Positions 7,362 through 13,523 of a stretch of DNA of 13,523 nt are shown piece by piece; the stretch's first letter is position 1; each line of letters starts with the position of its first letter. A program made the position numbers and the translations under genes. The stretch is taken from contig CANOBT010000145.1 in NCBI GenBank assembly GCA_947564305.1, positions 1 to 13,523 on the forward strand, in the 5' to 3' direction. The DNA is from an uncultured Lachnospiraceae bacterium (lineage in GTDB: Bacteria; Bacillota_A; Clostridia; Lachnospirales; Lachnospiraceae). The notes under the pieces were generated by a model. That model was not told the origin of the DNA, made no database searches, and saw nothing but the letters and a program-made list of their open reading frames with translations.

Positions 7362-8189
7362 ATGAAGTTTATAAGAAAGAATCTCACCACGATTCTCCTC
7401 ATAATCATTTTCACGGCAGGGTTGTCCCTGCTGTTGTATCCGACAGTTTCGGACTGGGTGAATTCAATGTATGCATCCAGGGCGGTTGTATCCTATGAGG
7501 ATACGGTAAATCGCATGAGTCCGGAGGAATATGATCAGATGATTGAGGGAGCAAAGGAATACAATTCTTTGCTTTCTAAGGAGACTTACCGGTTCAATCC
7601 TTCGGATGCATTGCACAAAAAATATGAGGAGACATTGAATATTACGGAAGATGGAATGATGGGAATCCTGAAAATTCCGTCTTTGCGTGTAAACCTGCCC
7701 ATCTATCATGGAACGGATGATTCAGTTTTAAATACTGCTCTGGGTCATATTGAGGGTTCCTCTCTGCCGATCGGGGGTCAGGGAACTCATTCAGTAATTT
7801 CAGGGCACAGGGGACTGCCATCTGCCAAGCTCCTTACAGATCTTGATGATTTGGAGGAAGGGGATTATTTCATGATTCAGTCACTGGATAATCTTATGAC
7901 ATACCAGGTAGATCAGATTTCCATTGTGCTGCCAACAGATTATTCAAAGCTGGAGATAGAAGATGGAAAAGATTATGTCACTTTGATGACATGTACGCCA
8001 TACGGTATCAATTCGCATCGTCTAATGGTACGCGGTCACCGTGTGGACAACCTGCCGGATGATTTCATCAATACACGAAATGAGGCCATGCTCATTGACT
8101 CGAAGCTTGTGGCGCTGTTCATTGCCGTTCCTGTCCTGATCGGACTCTTTGTCTGGGTAATGGCCAGAGGACGGAAAAAGAAAGGTTAG
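7362..8189 (+). CDS. class C pilin-polymerising sortase
   Basis: This 275-residue transpeptidase cleaves LPXTG signals between Thr and Gly and joins pilins through a lysine side chain at the outer membrane face. It has an N-terminal membrane segment (about 9-27), the catalytic domain, and a second C-terminal segment (about 248-267) followed by RGRKKKG. Two membrane anchors are a mark of class C. The catalytic triad is clear: His149 (SGHRGLP), Cys211 (TLMTCTPYG) and Arg224 (HRLMVRGHR). The class C lid motif DPF/DPW before the domain is not evident; FNPSD at about that position may be a variant lid. The start has GGGAGA 8 nt upstream. The sortase lies between the major pilin and a small pilin-like gene, so it most likely builds this operon's pilus, with the LPSTG and LPNTG proteins as substrates. 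Confidence 0.94.
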   Translation: MKFIRKNLTTILLIIIFTAGLSLLLYPTVSDWVNSMYASRAVVSYEDTVNRMSPEEYDQMIEGAKEYNSLLSKETYRFNPSDALHKKYEETLNITEDGMMGILKIPSLRVNLPIYHGTDDSVLNTALGHIEGSSLPIGGQGTHSVISGHRGLPSAKLLTDLDDLEEGDYFMIQSLDNLMTYQVDQISIVLPTDYSKLEIEDGKDYVTLMTCTPYGINSHRLMVRGHRVDNLPDDFINTRNEAMLIDSKLVALFIAVPVLIGLFVWVMARGRKKKG

Positions 8190-8206
8190 AAAGTTGAGGG
8201 AAACTT

Positions 8207-8860
8207 ATGAAGGGAATTTTGAGAAAGTTATGGATCCTTCTGCTGATCCCGCTGTTTGCGGCGATGCCCGTTGCAGCGCAGGATATTGATTTGAACGAGC
8301 GAGGATCCCTGACGATTTCATTCAATGGAAAATACCCGCTGGAGGGATCATCCTATGCCATCTGGCAGGTGGCGACCATTGGGGTATCAGAGGATGGTCC
8401 ATATGAGTATCAGAATGCACCGGGGTTTGAAGGAATCCGGTTCCACTTTACGGAGCAGGATCTGAACTACTGGGATGCGGATGAGTCTCATCCTCTGATT
8501 GAGTTTGTGGGTGACTACATCGATCAGGAAGGCCTGCAGCCCTATGCTACGAGGACCATCGGGGAATCCAACACGGTGACATTCAGCGATCTGCCCCTGG
8601 GGATCTACTATGTCCGTCAGACTGAGCTGGGGGAAGCCGGGTATGTCATGACTTCCTATCTGGCAACGATCCCGGATAAGTCCGGCAGCTATGATGCGAC
8701 TTCCTTTGGCAAGACGGACTCGTACAGAAAGAAACCGACGAAACCGTCAAAGGCGAAGACGGCGGCTGAGCTGCAGCAGGATCAGTTCCTGATGCTGGCA
8801 GGGATTTCCCTGAGCGTACTGGCACTGGTGGTGCTGTGGAGGCGGAAGAAGGAAGCTTGA
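8207..8860 (+). CDS. small pilin-like membrane protein without LPXTG
   Basis: This 217-residue protein has a signal peptide (residues 1-24, cleavage near AAA-QD) and one CnaB/prealbumin-like module ending in FSDLPLGIYYVRQTE and AGYVMTSYLATIP, comparable to the E-box region of minor pilins that I recall from related operons. A Lys/Pro-rich spacer (about 170-185) leads to a C-terminal membrane helix and a WRRKKEA tail, as in a sorting signal. The LPXTG expected before the helix is absent; ELQQDQ is found there (LQQDQ at 189-193). The sortase should therefore not be able to process it, and it would stay in the membrane. It could be a basal membrane protein, a chaperone-like helper, or a minor pilin that lost its anchor. 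TTGAGGG lies 6 nt before ATG 8207, 17 nt after the sortase stop. It is the last gene before the terminator. Confidence 0.8.
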   Translation: MKGILRKLWILLLIPLFAAMPVAAQDIDLNERGSLTISFNGKYPLEGSSYAIWQVATIGVSEDGPYEYQNAPGFEGIRFHFTEQDLNYWDADESHPLIEFVGDYIDQEGLQPYATRTIGESNTVTFSDLPLGIYYVRQTELGEAGYVMTSYLATIPDKSGSYDATSFGKTDSYRKKPTKPSKAKTAAELQQDQFLMLAGISLSVLALVVLWRRKKEA

Positions 8861-8894
8861 GTTCGTATATTGGTTTTTAATTCTTATGTCTGAT

Positions 8895-8927
8895 TTGGGA
8901 TTTCAGAGCTTCTGAAATCCCAATTTT
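8895..8927 (+). terminator. rho-independent terminator of the pilus operon
   Basis: TTGGGATTTCAGA and TCTGAAATCCCAA pair perfectly (13 bp) around the loop GCT and are followed directly by TTTT. It lies 34 nt after the last pilus gene and separates the pilus operon from the metallopeptidase cassette. Confidence 0.88.
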
Positions 8928-8937
8928 CAAAAATCTA

Positions 8938-8974
8938 AAACGCAATAAAACAGATATTATACGGTTTTGCGTTT
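8938..8974 (+). promoter_or_regulatory. inverted repeat around a possible promoter of the cassette
   Basis: AAACGCA (8938-8944) pairs with TGCGTTT (8968-8974). After a 3-nt bulge, AAAC (8948-8951) pairs with GTTT (8964-8967). The -10-like hexamer TATTAT (8955-8960) lies in the middle. No good -35 is visible. It could be an operator over the promoter or a leader hairpin; it lies 21 nt before the first cassette gene. Confidence 0.4.
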
Positions 8975-8995
8975 GAAGATGTAGTAAGGAGTTTT

Positions 8996-10297
8996 ATGGA
9001 AATAGTATTTGGCGTTTTAATAGGTATTATCATTGCCATGAAAGACGAGATACTGGGTATTCCTGTTTTTCAGCACATAAATACTATTTATAATCGCAGA
9101 AGCTGGATGCAAATGTTGGTTATCGGAGTGTTTCTTGGTCTTCTTGGGTCGTATATCATTATGACGAATTACGAAGAAACACCTGGTATTCCGGGATTTG
9201 TAATGATATCGGAACAGTATCCGTTATTACATCTCTTGCTTGATATAGCCGTTGTGCTGATTGTCATCATTATCACTGTAAAGACTATGAATCCGGACAC
9301 ATATAGACAGCGTGGGAATAAAAAGAATAGGACTAATGGTCTGCAAATTACAAAAAATGAAACGGCTGACCAACAGGTGGAACCAAGGAAGAGAATCCAT
9401 TTGGTTTCAATGATAAGTCCTCAAAAACTATCTGTAGATTATTCGGTGTTGAAACGGTTTCTAAAGTCCAATGATGAAGAATTAGAGTACAAAGCGATTA
9501 TTCTCAGTTATGTATTAAAACAGATTGAGTTAGATCTGCAAAAAAACTCGGAAGAAACTGACTGGAATGGAGAATTGCAGAAGTTGAAGGATCCGGCTTC
9601 TGCAATCGAATTGATGAATAATGTGGCAGAGGCGACTATTTTCAACTGTTTTGAATGCTCCCCAAGAGGTAGACGAGAATCAGAGATTTTTCTCAAACGG
9701 CTGTTCTCAGAGCAATTGAAGGCCTGTGACAAATCTCTATCTACTCGTAAATTTACAGATCAGGTTTTCTTTCTTCTTATGCTGCAGTTTTTTCATGAAC
9801 AGAAAAATGGTACCGGAAAAGCATCAGCATTATTAACCTGTTATCTGGACATGCTGGGGAAAACTGTTACTGATGGTACAGCTTCGAGGGAAAAGGTAGC
9901 CCGGTCATACATTGCGGCCTTACATGGATTTACGGCTTTGTATGTCAGTCAATTATTTGATGAAGCAAATCTGAAAAATGTAAAGACTCCTATCATTTTG
10001 GCTGAACTCGAATATCCAGATAAAGAGATGCAGCAAACGGTTCAGCGGTATATGGAATCAGGACTCTATGATAGTAAAGATTCTGATGCTGCCAGTTTTG
10101 AACATATCCGGAACGTATATGAATATGCCTGCAGGTATATCTTAAACACAAAGTCCTTTGTTGACTGGAACAGCATTACGTTTCCTAAGAAGGGAGAAGA
10201 GTATGGCAAACAGGTCAGAAATGCAGTATTCAATGCCACACTCTTTTGTCGCTATCCATCTGAATTGATTGCCATCTTAGAAAGAGGCTTAGTATGA
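8996..10297 (+). CDS. membrane protein with large cytosolic domain, unknown function
   Basis: I do not recognise this 433-residue protein. The first 100 residues are membrane-bound: a short hydrophobic stretch (2-14) and two clear transmembrane helices (about 38-57 and 77-96), the first of which follows a basic patch, NRRSW. After a basic linker (RQRGNKKNR) comes a soluble region of about 330 residues, predicted to be mostly helical and charged, with no catalytic motif I can identify. The start has a strong ribosome site (TAAGGAG, 8985-8991). The stop overlaps the next start (ATGA), so the two proteins are probably made together and may form a complex. It might anchor the metallopeptidase partner to the membrane or sense envelope events; that is inference from arrangement only. 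The DNA is AT-rich compared with the left part of the pilus operon. Confidence 0.85.
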   Translation: MEIVFGVLIGIIIAMKDEILGIPVFQHINTIYNRRSWMQMLVIGVFLGLLGSYIIMTNYEETPGIPGFVMISEQYPLLHLLLDIAVVLIVIIITVKTMNPDTYRQRGNKKNRTNGLQITKNETADQQVEPRKRIHLVSMISPQKLSVDYSVLKRFLKSNDEELEYKAIILSYVLKQIELDLQKNSEETDWNGELQKLKDPASAIELMNNVAEATIFNCFECSPRGRRESEIFLKRLFSEQLKACDKSLSTRKFTDQVFFLLMLQFFHEQKNGTGKASALLTCYLDMLGKTVTDGTASREKVARSYIAALHGFTALYVSQLFDEANLKNVKTPIILAELEYPDKEMQQTVQRYMESGLYDSKDSDAASFEHIRNVYEYACRYILNTKSFVDWNSITFPKKGEEYGKQVRNAVFNATLFCRYPSELIAILERGLV

Positions 10298-12759
10298 TTT
10301 ACCGACTCGTATTGGCGAAGCCGAATGGGGGGACAAATAATGACGCTGTATTAGGTTCTTTCAGGTCATTGACACGCAACCACTTCCCGCAATTACTGAA
10401 AGCTCATGATAAATTACCTGATATAAATATAAATGATTCAGCACAGTCTAATTCACTGGTATTCTATAAAAAGAAAGATCCGGAGCAGTTTTGGAAGCGG
10501 ATTGATCAGTCTCCCTATCTCCTCGTTGGGTTCGTGATTATCTCGGAAAATGTTGGGAATAGCATTCCATCCATACCGAAGGCTGTCTCAGAATTGACAA
10601 ATGGAAGGGCCAGGAGAAATAATTGCTGGTTTCAAAGCCTTGATACTTACAATCTGGTTCTGTTTCAGGCAGGAGATACATACGAAAAAGCGTGGAGGAG
10701 ATATTTATCGGAAATCAAGCGCCTGCGCAGATTTGGTGTCTCTGTTTCGAACATGTATACCATAGTTATGATCAACCCGGGAACCGACAAACTACAGTCA
10801 GATGAGTTATTGTCCGGCGAGTTAAAAATCAAAATCAGAAACAAAGATGAGCTGTCTGATATTTCAAGGCAAAACTCTGATATGTGGGATTTCTTTTCTG
10901 TTGAAAACAGATTTGAGACAACGATATCAGGTGGTAGCCTGCTCAATGTTCAGGGAGACTCCAGGATATCCAGTACAGCAGGAGCGATAGATGTTGTTGT
11001 TCCCTTTACGAATAAACGAGCAGCTAACTTCTTTGCGGTTTTTGAAAAAGTGATTAAGCAATTTGAGCAGTTTAACGTCAAGTTATATAGCCCATGGAGT
11101 GCTTGTGAAGATATATATCGAAATCTGCCATATAGAGTAGGTAATTCTCGAAAATCAGGAGTAGAGAGTAATAATGCTGTAGAGCCAAAGAATCATGCCT
11201 ATTTCAAATCAGCATATCAGTACATACGGCAACAGGAAGAAAATAGATTGTTAAACCCAATTTCTTTGCTGCTGTCATCTGTATTGCGGAAGTTACCAGA
11301 TTTTGACAGTATAAGACAGCAAATAATTCAGAAAAATGATGAAGAGGCTTATCAGGATCTTATACAGAATATAGACATTACATCGAAAGCGTTCCAGGAT
11401 TTACTGCTTTGCAATGCACAGTCCATGCTTCGAAGAAAAGACAGCCATTGGGAGTTTGATGGGATTGCACCAGCAACCTTGATTGGATTCAGTAGTGTAT
11501 TGGCGGAAACCATGATTGAAGCACTCAGCAAGGAAGACAAGCCGAGTAAAGAATTCCTTGTGTTTTCTGCGCCGACTATCAGCAATCATTCATCTATTTG
11601 TAAAGTACCGTTTCAATCTGATGACACCATACGAGAGTTGTATATATATACTGTTAATTTCGGTTCAACACTAAAATTGAGTGACGGTTTGTTCACGGCG
11701 GCTCACGAGATCTCCCATTTTGCCGGGGATAAAATCCGCAGAAGAAAAGCCCGGGCAAAAATCCTGCTTGATTCATATTTTGATAATTTAACATATCTTT
11801 ATGTATCTTTTCTTGAGGGAGAAAAGTTTTCTCTGGATGACTTTGCAAATATATTAGCCAAAGACCGTACACAAGATGATTTTATCAGGCTGAAAGATTT
11901 GTTAATGAAGAGTTTTGATGATTGGTCGTTCAGTGAAAAAGGAAGATGGAAAAACAAAGTTGAATCTATTGGGGATTCAGATCTTACAGCGAGCAGAATG
12001 GAAGCTGAGATCAAAGGTATTGGGCTGAAATCAGAGGAAAACTTATATAAATCATTATTGAATGATTATGTATTTATTCATGAGATGATGGCATCCGACC
12101 AGCGTGCAATACCAGTTGAGATTTTTGCAATTGTATACGCTTCCGCGTTTTCAAATCTGACAGATTTATTGGATCAGGCTCATCATCGAACACTTCGAAC
12201 ATTGGAGATCATGAGAGAGGCCTATGCAGATCTATCTGCTGCAGAGCTTTTAAAGATGACACCTCAAGAGTATCTTTTGGCAATGTTCAAAAGTCCAAAG
12301 AACGGAGATATGTCGATCAACAGCCGTATTAGAATAGCAATCATATTGCTGATACTTGATAACGGAATTGTGGATCCCAGAGACTATACTCAATCAGATT
12401 TTGATTCTCTGCTTTCTAATGAGCCACACATGAAGGATTCCAGGAAAAATGATATCAGTTATATCACAGAGATGCAGATGAGGATAATCAATTCACTTCA
12501 CACGGAAATCAGTGATTGGTATAATATCGAAAACAAGTTTCTTGTTGGAGATCTTGGTCGAATTCTTCAATATTTGTTGGAGTGCAGGAAACAGGAAGCG
12601 TGGAAGAAAACATTTCACAAAGTCCCTCCAAAATCCAGTCTCTTTTTGCTTCGGTCTGCTATGCATAACAGTAGTCCATTGAAAACCAGCGAGTTGTTTT
12701 CATATGTAAACCAGCTGTATTTTGATAAATACAGAGAATGTTTTAATGAATTATTATAG
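10294..12759 (+). CDS. HEXXH zinc-metallopeptidase-like protein, unrecognised family
   Basis: This 821-residue protein has no signal peptide or membrane segment and should be cytosolic. The clear motif is LFTAAHEISHFAG, with His471, Glu472 and His475 as zinc ligands and catalytic glutamate. Further on, REAYADLSAAELL (Glu642 to Asp646) looks like the ExxAD helix that supplies the third ligand in gluzincin peptidases. The 167-residue gap between them is unusually long and filled by helical sequence. Residues 1-460 match nothing I recognise; around residues 115-160 an alternating strand-helix-strand pattern (YNLVLFQAG, then SNMYTIVMINP) suggests an alpha/beta domain. The start overlaps the membrane-protein stop by 4 nt. 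A regulated protease acting on a partner or invader protein is plausible, and defence or stress response are possible roles, but neither is shown by the sequence. It may be an inactive relative. Confidence 0.85.
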   Translation: MIYRLVLAKPNGGTNNDAVLGSFRSLTRNHFPQLLKAHDKLPDININDSAQSNSLVFYKKKDPEQFWKRIDQSPYLLVGFVIISENVGNSIPSIPKAVSELTNGRARRNNCWFQSLDTYNLVLFQAGDTYEKAWRRYLSEIKRLRRFGVSVSNMYTIVMINPGTDKLQSDELLSGELKIKIRNKDELSDISRQNSDMWDFFSVENRFETTISGGSLLNVQGDSRISSTAGAIDVVVPFTNKRAANFFAVFEKVIKQFEQFNVKLYSPWSACEDIYRNLPYRVGNSRKSGVESNNAVEPKNHAYFKSAYQYIRQQEENRLLNPISLLLSSVLRKLPDFDSIRQQIIQKNDEEAYQDLIQNIDITSKAFQDLLLCNAQSMLRRKDSHWEFDGIAPATLIGFSSVLAETMIEALSKEDKPSKEFLVFSAPTISNHSSICKVPFQSDDTIRELYIYTVNFGSTLKLSDGLFTAAHEISHFAGDKIRRRKARAKILLDSYFDNLTYLYVSFLEGEKFSLDDFANILAKDRTQDDFIRLKDLLMKSFDDWSFSEKGRWKNKVESIGDSDLTASRMEAEIKGIGLKSEENLYKSLLNDYVFIHEMMASDQRAIPVEIFAIVYASAFSNLTDLLDQAHHRTLRTLEIMREAYADLSAAELLKMTPQEYLLAMFKSPKNGDMSINSRIRIAIILLILDNGIVDPRDYTQSDFDSLLSNEPHMKDSRKNDISYITEMQMRIINSLHTEISDWYNIENKFLVGDLGRILQYLLECRKQEAWKKTFHKVPPKSSLFLLRSAMHNSSPLKTSELFSYVNQLYFDKYRECFNELL

Positions 12760-12777
12760 AATCACAGGAGATGAACA

Positions 12778-12975
12778 ATGAATTTTGAAGAGTTGGTAAT
12801 TAATAAGGTGATTAGAGATGACATTTCGCGGAGCATGAATACGAAGCTTCCTGATAGCTTTCGTGTTTCAGCTCATAAGAGAAGTACATATTATAATGTA
12901 TCGCCTCTTGAAATGCCTGCCCAAACAGGCAAGGTAAATGTCACGAAACTTAAAAAGCCAAGTTTTATGAGATAA
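12778..12975 (+). CDS. 65-residue hypothetical protein, third gene of the cassette
   Basis: I do not recognise this small, basic protein. AGGAG (12766-12770) lies 7 nt before ATG 12778; the closer ATG at 12771 opens only a five-codon frame. It follows the metallopeptidase stop by 18 nt, so it is probably co-transcribed. There is no signal peptide, membrane helix or cysteine. The N-terminal third looks helical (FEELVINKVIRDDI); the rest is polar and rich in Ser, Lys and Pro, ending KKPSFMR. It could be a regulator, inhibitor or substrate of the peptidase, or a separate gene. Coding is supported by the ribosome site and position but not by any family match. Confidence 0.62.
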   Translation: MNFEELVINKVIRDDISRSMNTKLPDSFRVSAHKRSTYYNVSPLEMPAQTGKVNVTKLKKPSFMR

Positions 12976-12982
12976 ATATAAT

Positions 12983-13020
12983 AACGCGCCAGTTTCCTTG
13001 ACGGAAGGACCTGGCGCGTT
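12983..13020. other. GC-rich hairpin after the cassette
   Basis: AACGCGCCAG (12983-12992) and CTGGCGCGTT (13011-13020) form a perfect 10-bp stem, with inner TTCC/GGAA pairing over TTGAC. It starts 8 nt after the stop of the small gene. Downstream is GTCTTC, not a T-run, so as a + strand terminator it is weak. On the - strand it would be followed by ATTATATTTA. It may be an attenuator, an mRNA 3' stabiliser, or the first stem of a longer structured RNA. Confidence 0.7.
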
Positions 13021-13204
13021 GTCTTCAATATTCGAACTATCTGCAGAGTTTGCAAAGGTGGGCAGGCAAATTATACATCTGATGAAGGGTCTGCATTGTC
13101 TGGCACATGTTTCGGTGGCTGGATGTGGAGCAGTTTCCACAATCAGAAACTCAGGCAATCTGCCTGCTTTAGAATCTGAATGAGAGTCATGCCGGGTAAA
13201 GGTG
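13021..13204 (+). other. intergenic region with small inverted repeats, no clear gene
   Basis: I see no convincing coding region. A 61-codon frame on + and part of a 115-codon frame on - cross it, but neither has a ribosome site or recognisable protein. Several short perfect stems occur in series: TTTGC/GCAAA near 13050-13072, TGTGGA/TCCACA near 13124-13141, and CAGGCA/TGCCTG near 13154-13168. With the hairpin before it and the terminator after it, a structured RNA is possible. It matches no RNA family I know. Confidence 0.3.
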
Positions 13205-13253
13205 ATAGGGTACATATTAAGGAAAACCCTTAATGTTTGTACCCTATTTTTTT
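13205..13253 (+). terminator. strong rho-independent terminator
   Basis: ATAGGGTACA pairs with TGTACCCTAT, extended inside by ATTAAGG/CCTTAAT over an AAAAC loop. Seven T residues follow (13247-13253). It ends either the metallopeptidase cassette transcript, 230 nt after its last gene, or a separate RNA from 13021-13204. Confidence 0.88.
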
Positions 13254-13303
13254 GCGTTTTCTGATGTTGCTTAGGAGGCTGCGCAAAATTTCCCGGATCT
13301 GAT

Positions 13304-13335
13304 TCAGGCAGATAAAGCAGATAATCAGGCAGATA
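13304..13335. repeat. short direct repeat, TCAGGCAGATAA type
   Basis: TCAGGCAGATAA (13304-13315) is followed by the shorter AGCAGATAA (13316-13324) and by TCAGGCAGATA (13325-13335). The two full copies are 21 bp apart, two helical turns, which would suit protein binding on one face of the DNA. Confidence 0.65.
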
Positions 13336-13337
13336 GC

Positions 13338-13359
13338 TCTATCGTCCGCGGATGATAGA
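13338..13359. repeat. imperfect palindrome next to the direct repeats
   Basis: TCTATCGTC and GATGATAGA pair over a CGCG centre, with one G-T wobble. No T-run follows, so it is not a terminator. It begins 3 nt after the direct repeats and could be a protein-binding site. Confidence 0.5.
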
Positions 13360-13477
13360 CGTAACCTTGTTTCTGGTGTCGTGGACGACCGAGAGACGCA
13401 ATACAATGGGAGATACATGGTGAGGACATAATCAAAACAGGCATCCGGACCCTTCAGGCACGGGCTGATTGGTCCTA

Positions 13478-13495
13478 TGTCAAGAAAACGGACAC
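13478..13495. mobile_element. possible insertion-sequence end
   Basis: TGTCAAGAAAACGGACAC resembles, from memory, terminal repeats of some IS3-family elements (TGTC-A/T-rich-GGACAC). An ATG overlaps it at 13477 with a frame open to the window edge, but no ribosome site is seen. The other end would lie outside the window, so this is a weak call. Confidence 0.2.
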
Positions 13496-13523
13496 TGATT
13501 TTAGAGAGTCGGCAGATACTGCC

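Larger units (their letters stand above)
13254..13523. other. 270-base region without a supported gene
   Basis: No reading frame here has a start, ribosome site and recognisable product. The region holds a short direct repeat (13304-13335), a palindrome (13338-13359) and, near the right edge, a possible insertion-sequence end. A frame ending at 13431 translates to VVDDRETQYNGRYMVRT before its stop, but it has no start and may be chance or decayed coding DNA. Confidence 0.5.

Noticed and set aside
12998..13183. Open frame of 61 codons on the + strand
   Set aside because: It starts inside the hairpin without a ribosome site and lies in a region of short stems, so a structured noncoding role is at least as likely.
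12868..13215. Open frame of 115 codons on the - strand
   Set aside because: It runs through the hairpin and the small + strand gene and its product resembles nothing I know. No good ribosome site precedes it.
13304..13335. CRISPR array
   Set aside because: The repeats are about 12 bp and nearly adjacent, with no spacers of regular length and no cas genes in view.
13365..13523. Frame open to the right edge on the + strand
   Set aside because: It has no ATG, GTG or TTG start in the window and no recognisable product, so it cannot be supported as a gene.

Overview
The window is an accessory region from a Gram-positive bacterium, most likely a gut or oral Bacillota member (Clostridia or Erysipelotrichia). 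The evidence is AGGAG-type ribosome binding sites, LPXTG wall-anchored proteins, a class C sortase and the TYALILPAVTL-type signal peptide common in that group. I cannot place it to genus. All genes I support are on the + strand.

Bases 1-8860 look like one sortase-assembled pilus operon. In order it holds a shortened serine-recombinase-like protein without its catalytic serine, a small coiled-coil protein, a type I signal peptidase, a 1425-residue multidomain LPXTG adhesin with a von Willebrand A (VWA) domain, a major pilin, a class C sortase and a small pilin-like membrane protein with no sorting motif. Genes are tightly spaced or overlap. A strong hairpin lies between pilin and sortase, and a good rho-independent terminator closes the operon at 8895-8927. 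The likely scheme is that the signal peptidase trims the secreted subunits, the sortase polymerises the pilin, and the VWA protein forms the adhesive tip. The first two genes may be regulatory or assembly helpers.

Bases 8930-12975 hold a separate, AT-rich three-gene cassette: a membrane protein with a large cytosolic part, an 821-residue HEXXH zinc-metallopeptidase-like protein overlapping it by 4 nt, and a 65-residue protein 18 nt later. I recognise no described system here. It is the best candidate for something new in the window.

Bases 12976-13523 hold no gene I can support. They contain a GC-rich hairpin, several smaller inverted repeats, a strong terminator at 13205-13253, short direct repeats, a palindrome and a possible insertion-sequence end near the right edge. 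GC is high at the left (58% in 1021-1080 by hand count), falls within the adhesin gene (30% in 3481-3540) and is low in the peptidase cassette (33% in 11041-11100), which suggests a mosaic origin.
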